A stretch of 38,386 nucleotides of DNA from Fidelibacterota bacterium (GCA_021734045.1 JAIPJR010000015.1:1-38386), one strand, 5' to 3'; positions 7,227 through 16,614 are shown, counted from the first letter of the stretch. Numbers and translations are program-made. The notes: generated by a model not told the origin, from the letters alone.

Positions 7227-8386
7227 AACGACTCATTCTGACCGGACTCGGTGTCATTTTTTCGACGATTTCGCTCGTCCGTGGCGCTGAAAAAGTCTTG
7301 CTGGATCAGGCTTTCAGTACCGGGGGCCAATTACACCTGATGCATGTGGTGGGTGAAGTGACCATCACCGGGTCGGAAGCAGACCATGTGAAAATCATAG
7401 AAGAGGTTTCTGATTTTTCACCTCGCTCCCGTGATGCGGAATTTTCCTCAGTTGAAATTGAGGGAAGCAGGATTGTGGTTTCTGCGCGACCCGGTTCGGG
7501 AACATATCGGGAAATCAGAGCCGAAGTACCTGCCTATTTCAGCGTAGCGGTTGGGGGCGCTGGTGGCGATATCTCAGTAAAAAATCTCACTGGTGAAGTG
7601 TTGATTCATATTTCTGGCGGTGATACGGAATTAGAGAATATCCGCGGGAAAGTGACAGTCCAGACCAAGGCAGGTGATGTGTATATGCGGGATATCCAGG
7701 GGCGCGTTTCCGTCACAACTCAGGGTGGAGATCTGGACCTCAGACAATTTCAGGGGAATGTGAGTCTGGAGAACAATGCCGGTGATGTGAGCATCACTGA
7801 TGGTACCGGCAATGTCAACATCCACTCTGGCAGTGGCGACCTGTTCGTAGGAGAGTTATCCGGTGATAGTCTGCAAGTCAATTTGAGAGCCGGGGATCTT
7901 CAGCTTGAAAATTTTCAGGGTCGGGGCATTTTTGTTCTCAAATATGGTGATGTGGATATTGAGAAGATGGCGGGTCCGCTTGATGTGGAGTTGGACATGG
8001 GCAGCCTGGCAATCCAGCGCTTGTTGGGTAGTCTGGATGCGCGGTTGAAAATCGGTGATTTGGAGGTCGAGGAACATTCTGGCAGTGGTCGAATCCGAAT
8101 TGACCGGGGGGATGTGGAGTATAGTTGGGAGATGCCGTCAACCGGCGGTGATGACAGTCTGTCAATTAACACGAAATTAGGTTCTGTTGCACTACGGCTG
8201 CCCGCTCAACTCAATCCATCATTATTCCTGGAGTCTTCTGAAGAGGCTGAGGGTTTGGAGAGATTTCGCGACGAGATGTCCAGGCAACAGCAGGGCATCA
8301 ATCGTTATGTTTACAGATACTCTGGTGACAATGGGACGGTAAAGATTACCACGAAAGTGGGAAAAATTCGAATTTACGAACGATAG
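7223..8386 (+). CDS. Exported DUF4097-type beta-repeat protein
   Basis: A 387-aa protein with an N-terminal signal peptide (about 1-21) and then many short beta repeats of roughly 20 residues in which Gly-Asp recurs (SGGDTELENIRGKVTV, TKAGDVYMRDIQGRVSV, NNAGDVSITDGTGNVNI). This is the pattern of the DUF4097 (putative adhesin) beta-helix family, usually found next to regulators in bacterial genomes. The start is GTG at 7223 behind GGAGGAGG and overlaps the preceding stop. Its likely place is the periplasm or cell surface. It has no enzyme motif; a structural, ligand-sensing or regulatory role is possible. It shares its beta-repeat style with the last gene of the operon, so the two may act together. 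Confidence 0.75.
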   Translation: MKRLILTGLGVIFSTISLVRGAEKVLLDQAFSTGGQLHLMHVVGEVTITGSEADHVKIIEEVSDFSPRSRDAEFSSVEIEGSRIVVSARPGSGTYREIRAEVPAYFSVAVGGAGGDISVKNLTGEVLIHISGGDTELENIRGKVTVQTKAGDVYMRDIQGRVSVTTQGGDLDLRQFQGNVSLENNAGDVSITDGTGNVNIHSGSGDLFVGELSGDSLQVNLRAGDLQLENFQGRGIFVLKYGDVDIEKMAGPLDVELDMGSLAIQRLLGSLDARLKIGDLEVEEHSGSGRIRIDRGDVEYSWEMPSTGGDDSLSINTKLGSVALRLPAQLNPSLFLESSEEAEGLERFRDEMSRQQQGINRYVYRYSGDNGTVKITTKVGKIRIYER

Positions 8387-8397
8387 GAAGGTCTATT

Positions 8398-10119
8398 ATG
8401 GAACGCGTATCCAAAATCTTACTGACGGTGACTCTCATGAGTTCTATAAGCTGGGGACAGGGCGTGGTGAATACTGACTCGCTCAGCCAGGTTGTGGATT
8501 CATTATTGACCTTCTCGAAAGAAAAAGCGGTGAAAGTGGAGTCTGCAGATGAGGACGCTGGAGAAAAACACAAAGAGAGCAAAACCTCTCATTCTTCAAA
8601 GCGGGATTCGGAATTCCCAATTTTCGATAATTTCAAATCAAAACTGACCATCGGAAAATCCGATACACTCACCGAAGACAAAACCATCATTGCCGGCGAT
8701 GTGTTAATTGAAGGTGTTTTGTCCGCGAATATTAAGGTGTATGGTGGCAATGTGTGGATAAAGAGCAGCGGTGAGGTTTCCGGAAATATCCTGGTGAGCG
8801 GCGGACAAATCCGCGTTGACCCGGGTGCAAAAGTGACCGGCAGCCTGACGGAGATAAGCCTGGGTGGTATTGACGTTAAAAAGTCGCCTCTTGTGGATAA
8901 ATGGTTCGAGGAGGATGAATCGGAACCATCCTGGGATGAGGATGAGGATGTGTATGACGATGAGGAATCATGGGAATGGGAGCATAAGAATAAACGCGAA
9001 CTGACCCTAAGCACTTCCTTTGGTGAATCTGTGACTAATCCACAGAATCCTACCGTTCGTTACAATCGTCAGGAAGGGTTATTCCTGCCGTTGCGTACCG
9101 ATTTTACACTGGAGATAGGCGCCAAATTCCGGGGCTACCTGGGATATGGATTCGGGAATAAGAAAATGCGTTATGGCGCAGGTCTCACCATCCCGGTTTT
9201 CACGCCAAAAGTATTAGTGGACTTGAGTGTTTATGACCGCACAACCACACCTGACAGTTGGCGACTTTCGGAAACGGAAAATTCGCTGGTGGCCTTCCTT
9301 TTCGGGGAAGATTATCTGGATTATTACGAAGCGCAAGGTGTAGGTGGTAATCTTTTGATTCGCCCGCTGAAACACGGCATGGCATTCCGCCTGGGGGGCT
9401 ACTCTGAAGACCACACCTCCATGCCCAATGTGACGCAGTGGGGACTTTTCGCGAAGGATCGTTTTCGGCCGGGCTTCACCGTTTTCGAAGGTAACATCAC
9501 CGCGGCTACCGCTCATTTGGAATTGGGTGTGAATCCCTGGCGGAATTGGGGTGATTGGAACACCTATCTTCGCGACAAAGCTGATGCGTATCTTGGTAGC
9601 GGTATTTCAGTGAATCTGGATGCGGAAAAAACGCTGGCGGATTATTCGGATACCAATTTCGTTCGCCTGCGGGGTACCCTAAATCTGGGGTTAGCATTCT
9701 CCCGTGACTTCATCCTATACAATCGAACCATGTTTGCCACCTCGGATCAAAGTCTGATTGGCCAGCGGAATAATGATTTGGGTGGCTATGGAACGCTGCG
9801 TGGATTGCGTTATCGGGAAATGCCCGGTGATCAGAGTGTCTTGAATAACCTGGAGTTATGGATTGGTAGCCGGGAGTCCTTCCTGATTGATCCCTACCTG
9901 GTGCTGTTTCTGGATAGCGGTTTTGCCCGACAGTGGGTGGGAGCACCTACGGATGAACAGTGGCAGAATTTCCAAGGCATTCGCATCAGCGATCTGCGCC
10001 ACTCAGCGGGGGTAAGTGTCATGGATGAGGATGGCAGTTGGCGGTTATCCGTAGCGCGAGAATTGCAGAATTCTAATGCGGATTGGCGATTTGAACTCAG
10101 ACTCCAGGCGAGGTTATGA
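8398..10119 (+). CDS. Bactofilin-like/outer-membrane beta-barrel fusion protein
   Basis: A 573-aa exported protein with signal peptide (about 1-20). Residues about 85-155 form a polymer-forming/bactofilin-like beta-helix (GDVLIEGVLSANIKVYGGNV, SGEVSGNILVSGGQI). A very acidic linker rich in Asp, Glu and Trp follows (about 170-196). The rest is a predicted outer-membrane beta-barrel: the block GGYGTLRGLRYREMPGDQSV with LVLFLDSGFA resembles the C-terminal barrel of the Omp85/surface-antigen D15 family. POTRA domains are not visible, so this is a barrel without the usual periplasmic arms and with a bactofilin-like domain in their place. The ribosome site AGGAAGG is well spaced. It lies 11 bases after the DUF4097 gene and overlaps the next gene. 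Function in surface protein export or envelope anchoring is inference. Confidence 0.7.
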   Translation: MERVSKILLTVTLMSSISWGQGVVNTDSLSQVVDSLLTFSKEKAVKVESADEDAGEKHKESKTSHSSKRDSEFPIFDNFKSKLTIGKSDTLTEDKTIIAGDVLIEGVLSANIKVYGGNVWIKSSGEVSGNILVSGGQIRVDPGAKVTGSLTEISLGGIDVKKSPLVDKWFEEDESEPSWDEDEDVYDDEESWEWEHKNKRELTLSTSFGESVTNPQNPTVRYNRQEGLFLPLRTDFTLEIGAKFRGYLGYGFGNKKMRYGAGLTIPVFTPKVLVDLSVYDRTTTPDSWRLSETENSLVAFLFGEDYLDYYEAQGVGGNLLIRPLKHGMAFRLGGYSEDHTSMPNVTQWGLFAKDRFRPGFTVFEGNITAATAHLELGVNPWRNWGDWNTYLRDKADAYLGSGISVNLDAEKTLADYSDTNFVRLRGTLNLGLAFSRDFILYNRTMFATSDQSLIGQRNNDLGGYGTLRGLRYREMPGDQSVLNNLELWIGSRESFLIDPYLVLFLDSGFARQWVGAPTDEQWQNFQGIRISDLRHSAGVSVMDEDGSWRLSVARELQNSNADWRFELRLQARL

Positions 10120-11042
10120 TGAAGAGCTTACAATTCAGGATAGCGTTGCTGTTGATGGTGGGTATGGTGTATGGCCAGCAGGGAACGGATGCCGGTGATG
10201 TAATGGCTTTGCAGCGGGAGTTTTACCTGAAGACGGCAAAAGCCGTGAAGGTGGAGATTGAGTGCCCGCTGGGCGAACTGGATGTGAAAAGCCAGCAGCA
10301 GGGACCGTTGGCGGTATTGGATCTGAAGAACAGTTTGCAGCATTTTGAATACCGGGTTTCCTACACCGAATCCAATAAAAGGGGCGAGTTAAAGGTCGGC
10401 GGCAGCGGCGAAAGTTCGGTGGACATGGATTTCACATCGATCAGTGACTACAAGAAGATTTTCGGGTTGGGTGAATCGCTGGAGCGTGAAAACCGGTGGC
10501 GGATCATGTTGAAGGAAGCTGATAATCTGCCCTATGATCTGGATATAGAAATTGGTCTTGGTGATGCTGATGTAGATCTGGGTAAGATGGCTATTGAACA
10601 ACTCAAGTTTAATTGCGGCCTCTCTGATGCGACCCTTGAGCTCAATGATCCCAATCCGATACGAATGCGGCGTCTGGAAGTGGATAACGGGATGGGTGCT
10701 TTTGAAGGGGTGATGCTTGGGAATGGCAATTTTGAACAGATGAAGGTGAGTGTGGGCATGGGGTCTGCCGACCTGGATTTGCGGGGAAAATATACCGACG
10801 ATGCGGATATTAAAGTGGATGTGGGCATGGGCAGTATCACGCTCAAAGTTCCCAATGACATGGATATTCGGGTTACTGTGAATGCCTCACCATTTTCCTC
10901 AGTTTCACTAGACGGTTTGGACAAGGAAGGAAAAACTTCCTACCGCTCGAAGAATTTTGGTGCCGGGAAACATACCCTGGATTTCAACATCAATGTGGGT
11001 ATGGGCAGTGTCGAAATGGAATTGGTTGACGACGCGCGCTAA
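10116..11042 (+). CDS. Exported 'toast-rack' (LiaF/DUF2154-like) beta-repeat protein
   Basis: A 308-aa protein with an N-terminal signal segment ([11 protein letters not shown]). The remainder is a beta-rich repeat array with recurrent GMG or GLG turns ([49 protein letters not shown]), typical of the toast-rack/LiaF-like or DUF4097-like C-terminal fold. LiaF-type domains take part in cell-envelope stress sensing in Firmicutes; here the neighbours are a sigma factor and anti-sigma-like protein, so a sensor or response role in the periplasm is a reasonable inference. It starts at ATG 10116 overlapping the barrel gene, is the last gene of the unit, and is followed by a strong terminator. Confidence 0.7.
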   Translation: MMKSLQFRIALLLMVGMVYGQQGTDAGDVMALQREFYLKTAKAVKVEIECPLGELDVKSQQQGPLAVLDLKNSLQHFEYRVSYTESNKRGELKVGGSGESSVDMDFTSISDYKKIFGLGESLERENRWRIMLKEADNLPYDLDIEIGLGDADVDLGKMAIEQLKFNCGLSDATLELNDPNPIRMRRLEVDNGMGAFEGVMLGNGNFEQMKVSVGMGSADLDLRGKYTDDADIKVDVGMGSITLKVPNDMDIRVTVNASPFSSVSLDGLDKEGKTSYRSKNFGAGKHTLDFNINVGMGSVEMELVDDAR

Positions 11043-11069
11043 ACAACAGTTTCGACTATTCCACCGATG

Positions 11070-11101
11070 AGCCCTCATTCCTGAAATGGGGGCTTTTTTT
11101 A
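11070..11101 (+). terminator. Rho-independent terminator of sigma/envelope operon
   Basis: AGCCCTCATT pairs with AATGGGGGCT across a short loop (one G-T pair), followed by seven T residues. It closes the five-gene unit that starts with the sigma factor. Confidence 0.8.
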
Positions 11102-11131
11102 TGTTTAAATGGTCATTATCAGGCTTTCCCC

Positions 11132-11160
11132 TTTCACCCCATCTTCACCCCGGTTATCTT
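11132..11160 (+). promoter_or_regulatory. Promoter placing the transcript start at the ATG (leaderless)
   Basis: TTTCAC (11132-11137), a 17-base spacer and TATCTT (11155-11160) end seven bases before ATG 11168. A start site 7-8 bases after the -10 box would be the first base of the coding frame. No Shine-Dalgarno sequence precedes the ATG. The -35 box is weak. Confidence 0.4.
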
Positions 11161-11167
11161 TCGAGTC

Positions 11168-12529
11168 ATGACTTGGCAAATAGACGAAATCCTTGAAATT
11201 TTACGCATGACGGAGGTGGAGCATCTGGATATCCGCACCACCACGCTGGGGATTTCACTGCGGGATTGCATATCGGATTCAATGGATCGAACGAAACAGG
11301 CTATTTATGAAAAAATCACGCGCCGGGCCGAGAAACTCATTTCGGTAGCCACGCGTGTGGAGCAGGAGCTGGGTATTGCCATCGTGAATAAGCGGATTGC
11401 CATCACGCCACTGGCGATCGTAGCAGACCGGTTTGATCGCGATGGATTTGTTCAGTTGGCACAGACACTCGATCAGGCTGCCGCTGCGGTGGGTGTGGAT
11501 TATTTAGCGGGATATGGCGCATTGGTACAAAAGGGCTGTACACCGGGTGATCTGGCACTGATACACGCGATTCCGGAAGCATTGAGCCAGACGAAACACA
11601 TCACCGGTTTCGTTAATGTCGCTTCCACAAAAGCGGGAATTAACATGGATATGGTTGCCCAGATGGGGCGGACCATAAAAGATTTGGCGCAGGCGACTGC
11701 GGACACCGGCGGATTGGGGTGCGCAAAATTCGTGGTTTTTGCCAACGCGGTTGAGGATAACCCCTTTGTAGCCGGTGCATTCCACGGTGTCAGCGAACCG
11801 GAAGCGGTTATCAATGTGGGTATCAGCGGCCCTGGTGTCGTTCTGGATACCGTGAAAGCCATGTCCGGTGCCAATCTGCAGGAGTTGGGTGAAGGCATTA
11901 AGCGCACAGCCTTCAAAATTACGCGGGCTGGTGATTTGATAGGTCGAACGGTGGCTAATCGTCTGGGTGTTCCTTTCGGGATTGTGGATCTTTCGCTGGC
12001 ACCGACTCCTGCAGAAGGCGACAGTGTGGCAGATATTCTGAAAGCCATGGGGCTGGAAGATGTGGGTGGACCAGGCAGTACAGCAGCCCTGGCATTGTTA
12101 AATGACGCGGTGAAAAAGGGTGGTGCAATGGCTTCCCGCTCCGTGGGCGGTTTATCGGGTGCATTCATACCGGTCAGTGAGGACCAGGGAATGATTCGCG
12201 CTGTCCAGGCCGGTCATATGTCATTGGAAAAATTGGAAGCCATGACGGCGGTGTGTTCCGTGGGGCTGGATATGATTGCTGTTCCGGGTGATACACCGGC
12301 GGAAACCCTGGCGGCATTAATCGCCGATGAATGCGCAATCGGGATGATCAACAGCAAAACAACAGCTGTACGCGTCATACCCGTGCCAGGTATGCAGGCG
12401 GGTGAAATTGTGCATTACGGCGGTTTGTTGGGCTCGGCGCCGGTTATGCCCGTGAGTCGATTGAGTGCAAAGATATTTATAGGTCGCGGTGGTCGGATTC
12501 AGGCACCGCTTCAAAGCTTGTCCAATTAA
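11168..12529 (+). CDS. UPF0210/DUF711 (PFL-like) family protein
   Basis: A 453-aa protein of the UPF0210/DUF711 family, whose N-terminus ([20 protein letters not shown], then LGISLRDC) and Gly-rich core ([32 protein letters not shown]) match what I recall of the family. Members are cytoplasmic, widely conserved and structurally related to the pyruvate formate-lyase barrel, with no firmly established reaction. The first codon fits the family's usual N-terminus, yet there is no ribosome site; a -10-like TATCTT immediately upstream suggests a leaderless message. In other genomes it commonly stands beside an ACT-domain protein; none is here. The gene stands alone between the terminator at 11070 and the dehydrogenase at 12608. 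Family certain, function unknown. Confidence 0.9.
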   Translation: MTWQIDEILEILRMTEVEHLDIRTTTLGISLRDCISDSMDRTKQAIYEKITRRAEKLISVATRVEQELGIAIVNKRIAITPLAIVADRFDRDGFVQLAQTLDQAAAAVGVDYLAGYGALVQKGCTPGDLALIHAIPEALSQTKHITGFVNVASTKAGINMDMVAQMGRTIKDLAQATADTGGLGCAKFVVFANAVEDNPFVAGAFHGVSEPEAVINVGISGPGVVLDTVKAMSGANLQELGEGIKRTAFKITRAGDLIGRTVANRLGVPFGIVDLSLAPTPAEGDSVADILKAMGLEDVGGPGSTAALALLNDAVKKGGAMASRSVGGLSGAFIPVSEDQGMIRAVQAGHMSLEKLEAMTAVCSVGLDMIAVPGDTPAETLAALIADECAIGMINSKTTAVRVIPVPGMQAGEIVHYGGLLGSAPVMPVSRLSAKIFIGRGGRIQAPLQSLSN

Positions 12530-12607
12530 CAATTGCTTTTGATTTGAACATATAGATTGGTTCGAATTTTTTTGATAGTTGGTAACACCCCACAGATGAG
12601 GTGAAAA

Positions 12608-13603
12608 TTGACACAATCGAAAATTAAAATCGCGATTCAGGCCACCAGTCGCCAGGAGCGATTTGATCAGATGGTCCGGACGATCCGGCGTGTAGTTCCG
12701 GATGATCAAATCACCTACAGTTTTTGCCCAAACCAGAAAGTTTTGGCCAAAGAAATTGTGGATGCGGATATCGTCGTCTGCTTTTCAATTTCCCCTGAGG
12801 TATTTAGTAAAGCGCAAAAGCTGGCCTGGCTCCATATTGGTTCGGATGGGATTGATCACACCTGGTTTCATGGTTTACAAGTGAGTGATGTCCTTATTAC
12901 CCATGCCGAGAATATCACCACAATTCCGGTGGCCGAGTCGGTGTTTGCCCACTTATTGTATCTCAACAAACAGTTTAATCAGGTTCAGAAATTCCGCCAA
13001 TCCAGAGAATGGATGCAGTGGCAGATCGCCGCCAACATCCGGATCTTGCATGGCCAGATTCTGGGAATCATCGGGACCGGACAAATTGGAGGACAGGTTG
13101 CCAGGCTGGCAGAGGCGTTTGGTATGCAGGTGATTGGATTACGCCGTCAGGTATCGTCAAAAGACGCGGCCATACCCCATTTTCACCGAGTGTATCCGCG
13201 CAGCCGGTTACATCAGTTACTGAGTGAGTCGGATAATGTGGTTCTTGCTGTCCCGGCGACTGATGAGACCCGTGGAATGATTGGAAGACGGGAGTTTAAG
13301 GCCATGAAGTCCAGTGCCTATCTCATCAATGTGGCGCGGGGCAGTATCGTGGAGGAAGCGGCGTTAATCCATGCACTGGAGCATAAAATAATTGCCGGCG
13401 CGGCTCTGGATGTGTACGCCTCAGAGCCCTTATCTCCCGGGTCAGCGCTATTTAATTTACCCAATCTTTTCATGACACCACACACCGCCGGTAATTACCC
13501 CGGTTATGTGGAAGCAGCAACACTGGACTTCGCGGAAAAATTAAAAGGGTTTTTATTGGGGCATCCGCTGACGGGAATCATCGATAAATCCCGTGGTTAT
13601 TAA
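12608..13603 (+). CDS. D-isomer 2-hydroxyacid dehydrogenase family protein
   Basis: A 331-aa NAD(P)-dependent dehydrogenase of the D-2-hydroxyacid family, reducing a 2-keto acid to a D-2-hydroxy acid or the reverse. The Rossmann motif is GIIGTGQIGGQVARLAEAFG; the catalytic Arg lies in NVARGSIVEE, the Glu in DVYASEPL and the His in MTPHTAGNYPGY. Which acid is used (glycerate, lactate, hydroxypyruvate or other) cannot be told. The start is TTG at 12608 behind AGGTG (ATGAGGTGAAAA); no ATG nearby fits the family's N-terminus better. It stands 78 bases after the DUF711 gene, and its end carries a hairpin that overlaps the secD promoter. Confidence 0.9.
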   Translation: MTQSKIKIAIQATSRQERFDQMVRTIRRVVPDDQITYSFCPNQKVLAKEIVDADIVVCFSISPEVFSKAQKLAWLHIGSDGIDHTWFHGLQVSDVLITHAENITTIPVAESVFAHLLYLNKQFNQVQKFRQSREWMQWQIAANIRILHGQILGIIGTGQIGGQVARLAEAFGMQVIGLRRQVSSKDAAIPHFHRVYPRSRLHQLLSESDNVVLAVPATDETRGMIGRREFKAMKSSAYLINVARGSIVEEAALIHALEHKIIAGAALDVYASEPLSPGSALFNLPNLFMTPHTAGNYPGYVEAATLDFAEKLKGFLLGHPLTGIIDKSRGY

Positions 13604-13606
13604 GGT

Positions 13607-13646
13607 TTGACAACCGAAAAGGCGCCCGTTATATTGGCGCGCTTTT
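13607..13646 (+). promoter_or_regulatory. secDF promoter embedded in a terminator-like hairpin
   Basis: TTGACA (13607-13612), a 17-base spacer and TATATT (13630-13635) form a near-consensus promoter about 70 bases before secD. The same bases form a hairpin: AAAAGGCGCC (13617-13626) pairs with GGCGCGCTTTT (13636-13646, one bulged G), and the -10 box lies in its 9-base loop. The hairpin probably ends the upstream dehydrogenase transcript while the promoter starts secD. Confidence 0.6.
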
Positions 13647-13706
13647 GTCCACCTTAGGCTGAAGCGGATTAGACTTGACAATGAATTTCGGAGGATAAAA
13701 CCTAGC

Positions 13707-15620
13707 ATGTCTGGTAAATTGTGGACACGTGTATCGTTGGTCGTACTGCTCATTTTGATTGCGGCGTACGTCCTGTATCCCTCTATCAAGTATTACGGGC
13801 TCACCAGTAGTGAGAAAACGGAGCTTGCAGAAGCGGGAAAGCTGAATGACCTGGAAAAGAAGATTTTACACCCCGGGTTGGACCTGCAGGGCGGAATGCA
13901 CGTGGTGCTGGAAGTGGATCTAGAAAAGCTTCTGAAATCCCGTGTTCGCCAGGGCGGACTGGATGACAAGATTGTCAATCTTATTGATGCTTCGCTGGCG
14001 GAAGCTCGTGAGAATGATGCGGATTTTTTCAATGTGTTCAGCCGTCGTGCCAATGCTCAGGGCGTTCGGCTGGCGTTGTATTTTCCTGCTTACGAAAAAG
14101 GGCCCAATGATGATGTGGTCGCGGCCCTGGAAGCGGACGCCAAAGATGCGGTAGATCGGGCAGAAGAAATCATCCGTAACCGCGTGGACCAGTTTGGTGT
14201 TTCCGAACCCAATATCCAGCGCCAGGGGCAATGGCGGGTAATTGTGGAGTTAGCCGGTGTTACTGATCAGGCACAGGCCAGAGGACTTATCCAGGCCACT
14301 GCTTTGCTGGAATTTGTATTGGTTCGGGAAGATCCACAGCTCTTACAGGACGTTATTTCAAAAATTGACAAAGCCTGGGTCGAAGTGGAAAACCTGAAAA
14401 AATCCTCTTCCAGCCAAGCTGAGGCGAATGCTGCTTCCGATGAAATGACCAGTAACCAGGATAGGTCAACACCGGACGCTGCGCCTGCGGAAGATGAAGT
14501 AACCAGTCTGGAACAACTTCTGGGTGAAGAGGGGAGTGATACCCTGAGCGTACAGGGAGAAGGGGATGTGAATCGTCCATTTTCCTCCCTGATTAGTGTG
14601 GGCAATAATGTCATCTGGGTCCCGGCAAAAAATTACCGCATGATTCAGCGCTATCTGGAAAAACCGGTTATCCGGGAAGCCATTCCTTTTGATAGTCGCC
14701 TGACTTGGGGAGCTGAAACGCGGGATATTCAGGGGAATGGTCAGGAATATTACCCCCTTTATCTCATGAAAAAAGAGGCTGAACTCACCGGTGATGTGAT
14801 TACTGATGCCAAAGAGTCCATGGGTGGATTTTCCGGTGCCGAGTTTGTGGTGCATCTGACCATGAACGGCGAGGGCGCCAAGAAGTGGGCGGAGATCACC
14901 GCTGCCAACATTGACAAACGGGTGGCGATTGTTTTGGACGATAAGGTTCAAATGGCGCCGGTTATCCGGTCGAAAATTGCCGATGGTCGAACCCAGATTG
15001 AAGGACTTAACGATATTACCGAAGCCAAACACATGGCGATTGTTCTGCGGGCAGGTGCATTACCTGCTCCCATGCAAATCGAAGAGGAACGCTCCATTGG
15101 TGCATCCCTGGGTGCGGACTCGGTTCGTCAGGGTACTAACGCTGTGATCCTTGGATTTATCTTGGTGGTTGTTTTCATGGTGGTTTATTACCGGGGTGCC
15201 GGATTAATCGCGGATATGGCGCTGATTCTCAACCTACTGTTCACGCTATCAGTTCTCGCCGGTCTGGGTGCAACCTTGACGCTGCCGGGAATCGCGGGAT
15301 TGATTCTTACGGTGGGTATGTCAGTGGATGCTAATGTGCTGATATTTGAGCGTATCCGGGAAGAATTACGACGCGGTAAGACCGTTCGGGCTGCCATTGA
15401 CACCGGCTACAGCAAGGCTATTACCACGATTTTGGATGCTAATATCACGACTGTTTTGGCTGCTCTGGTTCTGTGGCAGTTTGGTACAGGAACCGTGAAG
15501 GGCTTTGCCACAGTATTATTTTGGGGAATTCTATCCTCAATGGTTACTGCTATCTTCGTGTCGCGAACGGTATTCAATATATTCACCGAACGCCGTACGC
15601 TAACCAAGCTGAGTATTTAA
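13707..15620 (+). CDS. secD: Protein translocase subunit SecD
   Basis: A 637-aa inner-membrane protein that, with SecF, uses the proton gradient to help move proteins through SecYEG and release them on the periplasmic side. One N-terminal membrane segment is followed by the periplasmic P1 region starting with HPGLDLQGGMHVVLEV, and the C-terminal five-segment RND-like part carries GLTLTVGMSVDANVLIFERI-type sequence (here GIAGLILTVGMSVDANVLIF). Compared with the usual length it has a Ser/Glu/Asp-rich insert of about 60 residues (about 230-290). GGAGG lies well spaced before the ATG. It is followed 13 bases later by secF. yajC is not next to it. Confidence 0.97.
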   Translation: MSGKLWTRVSLVVLLILIAAYVLYPSIKYYGLTSSEKTELAEAGKLNDLEKKILHPGLDLQGGMHVVLEVDLEKLLKSRVRQGGLDDKIVNLIDASLAEARENDADFFNVFSRRANAQGVRLALYFPAYEKGPNDDVVAALEADAKDAVDRAEEIIRNRVDQFGVSEPNIQRQGQWRVIVELAGVTDQAQARGLIQATALLEFVLVREDPQLLQDVISKIDKAWVEVENLKKSSSSQAEANAASDEMTSNQDRSTPDAAPAEDEVTSLEQLLGEEGSDTLSVQGEGDVNRPFSSLISVGNNVIWVPAKNYRMIQRYLEKPVIREAIPFDSRLTWGAETRDIQGNGQEYYPLYLMKKEAELTGDVITDAKESMGGFSGAEFVVHLTMNGEGAKKWAEITAANIDKRVAIVLDDKVQMAPVIRSKIADGRTQIEGLNDITEAKHMAIVLRAGALPAPMQIEEERSIGASLGADSVRQGTNAVILGFILVVVFMVVYYRGAGLIADMALILNLLFTLSVLAGLGATLTLPGIAGLILTVGMSVDANVLIFERIREELRRGKTVRAAIDTGYSKAITTILDANITTVLAALVLWQFGTGTVKGFATVLFWGILSSMVTAIFVSRTVFNIFTERRTLTKLSI

Positions 15621-15633
15621 GGAGTCGGCAGCG

Positions 15634-16536
15634 ATGCTAGAGATTATTAAAAATTCGAATATTGATTTCGTTGGTAAACGCAAAATTGCTCTCATCATTT
15701 CGGCGATACTCATCCTGTTTGGTATTTTCAGTCTCATTTTCCGTGGTGGTATTCATTATAGCATCGACTTTGAGGGTGGTTCACTAATCCAGGTTCGGTT
15801 TAATTCCGATGTGCAGGTGGCGCAGTTGCGGGATGCCATGACCACAATCAACAAGGGTGATGCAATTATTCAGCGCTTTGGGGATGACAATGAATTTCTC
15901 ATTCGTATTAAGAGTGTTGAAAATGCCGAGGAAACTACCGTGGCCATTCGGTCGGCTCTTTCTGGAATTAATGGGGAAGACGGATATGAAATCCGCCGGC
16001 TGGAGACAGTGGGTCCGAAAATCGGTAAGGAGCTACGCGGTGATGCACTCAGTGCCATCCTCATCGCCATGTTGGGCATTGTCATCTACATCTCTATCCG
16101 GTTCCAGTTCATGTATGCCATCGGTGCATTGGTGGCGCTGGTTCATGATGTGCTGATTGTGTTGGGGACATTTTCCGAACTCAACATGGAAATCAGCCTC
16201 ACGGTTATCGCAGCTTTTTTAACCATTGTCGGGTACTCACTGAATGACACGATTGTGGTTTTCGACCGGATTCGTGAAAATGTGAATACCATGCGCCGGG
16301 AGACCTACAAAAATGTGGTGAATATCAGTATCAATGAGACGCTGAACCGTACGCTGATTACCTCCGGAACCACAATGCTGGCTGTGATTACCCTCTATGC
16401 CATCGGTGGTGAGGTGATTCGTCCCTTTGCTTTTGCGCTGATCATCGGTGTCCTTATCGGAACCTATTCCTCCATCTTTATTGCCAGCCCGATTCTGATT
16501 GCGTGGCAGGGACGTCAGGCAAAAAAAGCTAAATAG
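15634..16536 (+). CDS. secF: Protein translocase subunit SecF
   Basis: A 300-aa inner-membrane partner of SecD. Signatures are the N-terminal membrane segment, GIHYSIDFEGGSLIQVRF for the short periplasmic domain, and the C-terminal segments with GYSLNDTIVVFDRIRENV and NETLNRTLITSGTT, the conserved RND-like positions. The ribosome site AAGGAG is eight bases before the ATG. SecD and SecF are separate genes here, not fused as in some Firmicutes. A terminator follows 50 bases after the stop. Confidence 0.97.
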   Translation: MLEIIKNSNIDFVGKRKIALIISAILILFGIFSLIFRGGIHYSIDFEGGSLIQVRFNSDVQVAQLRDAMTTINKGDAIIQRFGDDNEFLIRIKSVENAEETTVAIRSALSGINGEDGYEIRRLETVGPKIGKELRGDALSAILIAMLGIVIYISIRFQFMYAIGALVALVHDVLIVLGTFSELNMEISLTVIAAFLTIVGYSLNDTIVVFDRIRENVNTMRRETYKNVVNISINETLNRTLITSGTTMLAVITLYAIGGEVIRPFAFALIIGVLIGTYSSIFIASPILIAWQGRQAKKAK

Positions 16537-16586
16537 ATATGGATAATGGGTCTGTGTGATCGCCCATACGCCATGATGAATTACAT

Positions 16587-16614
16587 AAAAACCCCGCCCT
16601 TGGACGGGGTTTTT
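16587..16614 (+). terminator. Rho-independent terminator after secF
   Basis: AAAACCCCG and CGGGGTTTTT form a stem around CCCTTGGA, with a T-run as part of the stem's 3' arm. It ends the secDF message. Confidence 0.85.

Noticed and set aside
8589-9014. Ser-rich 141-aa minus-strand ORF
   Set aside because: Complement of the acidic linker and bactofilin-like region of the barrel fusion; the Ser runs come from GAT/GAG repeats read backwards.
11500-12168. 222-aa ORF on the minus strand
   Set aside because: It is a shadow of the UPF0210 gene, with no family features.
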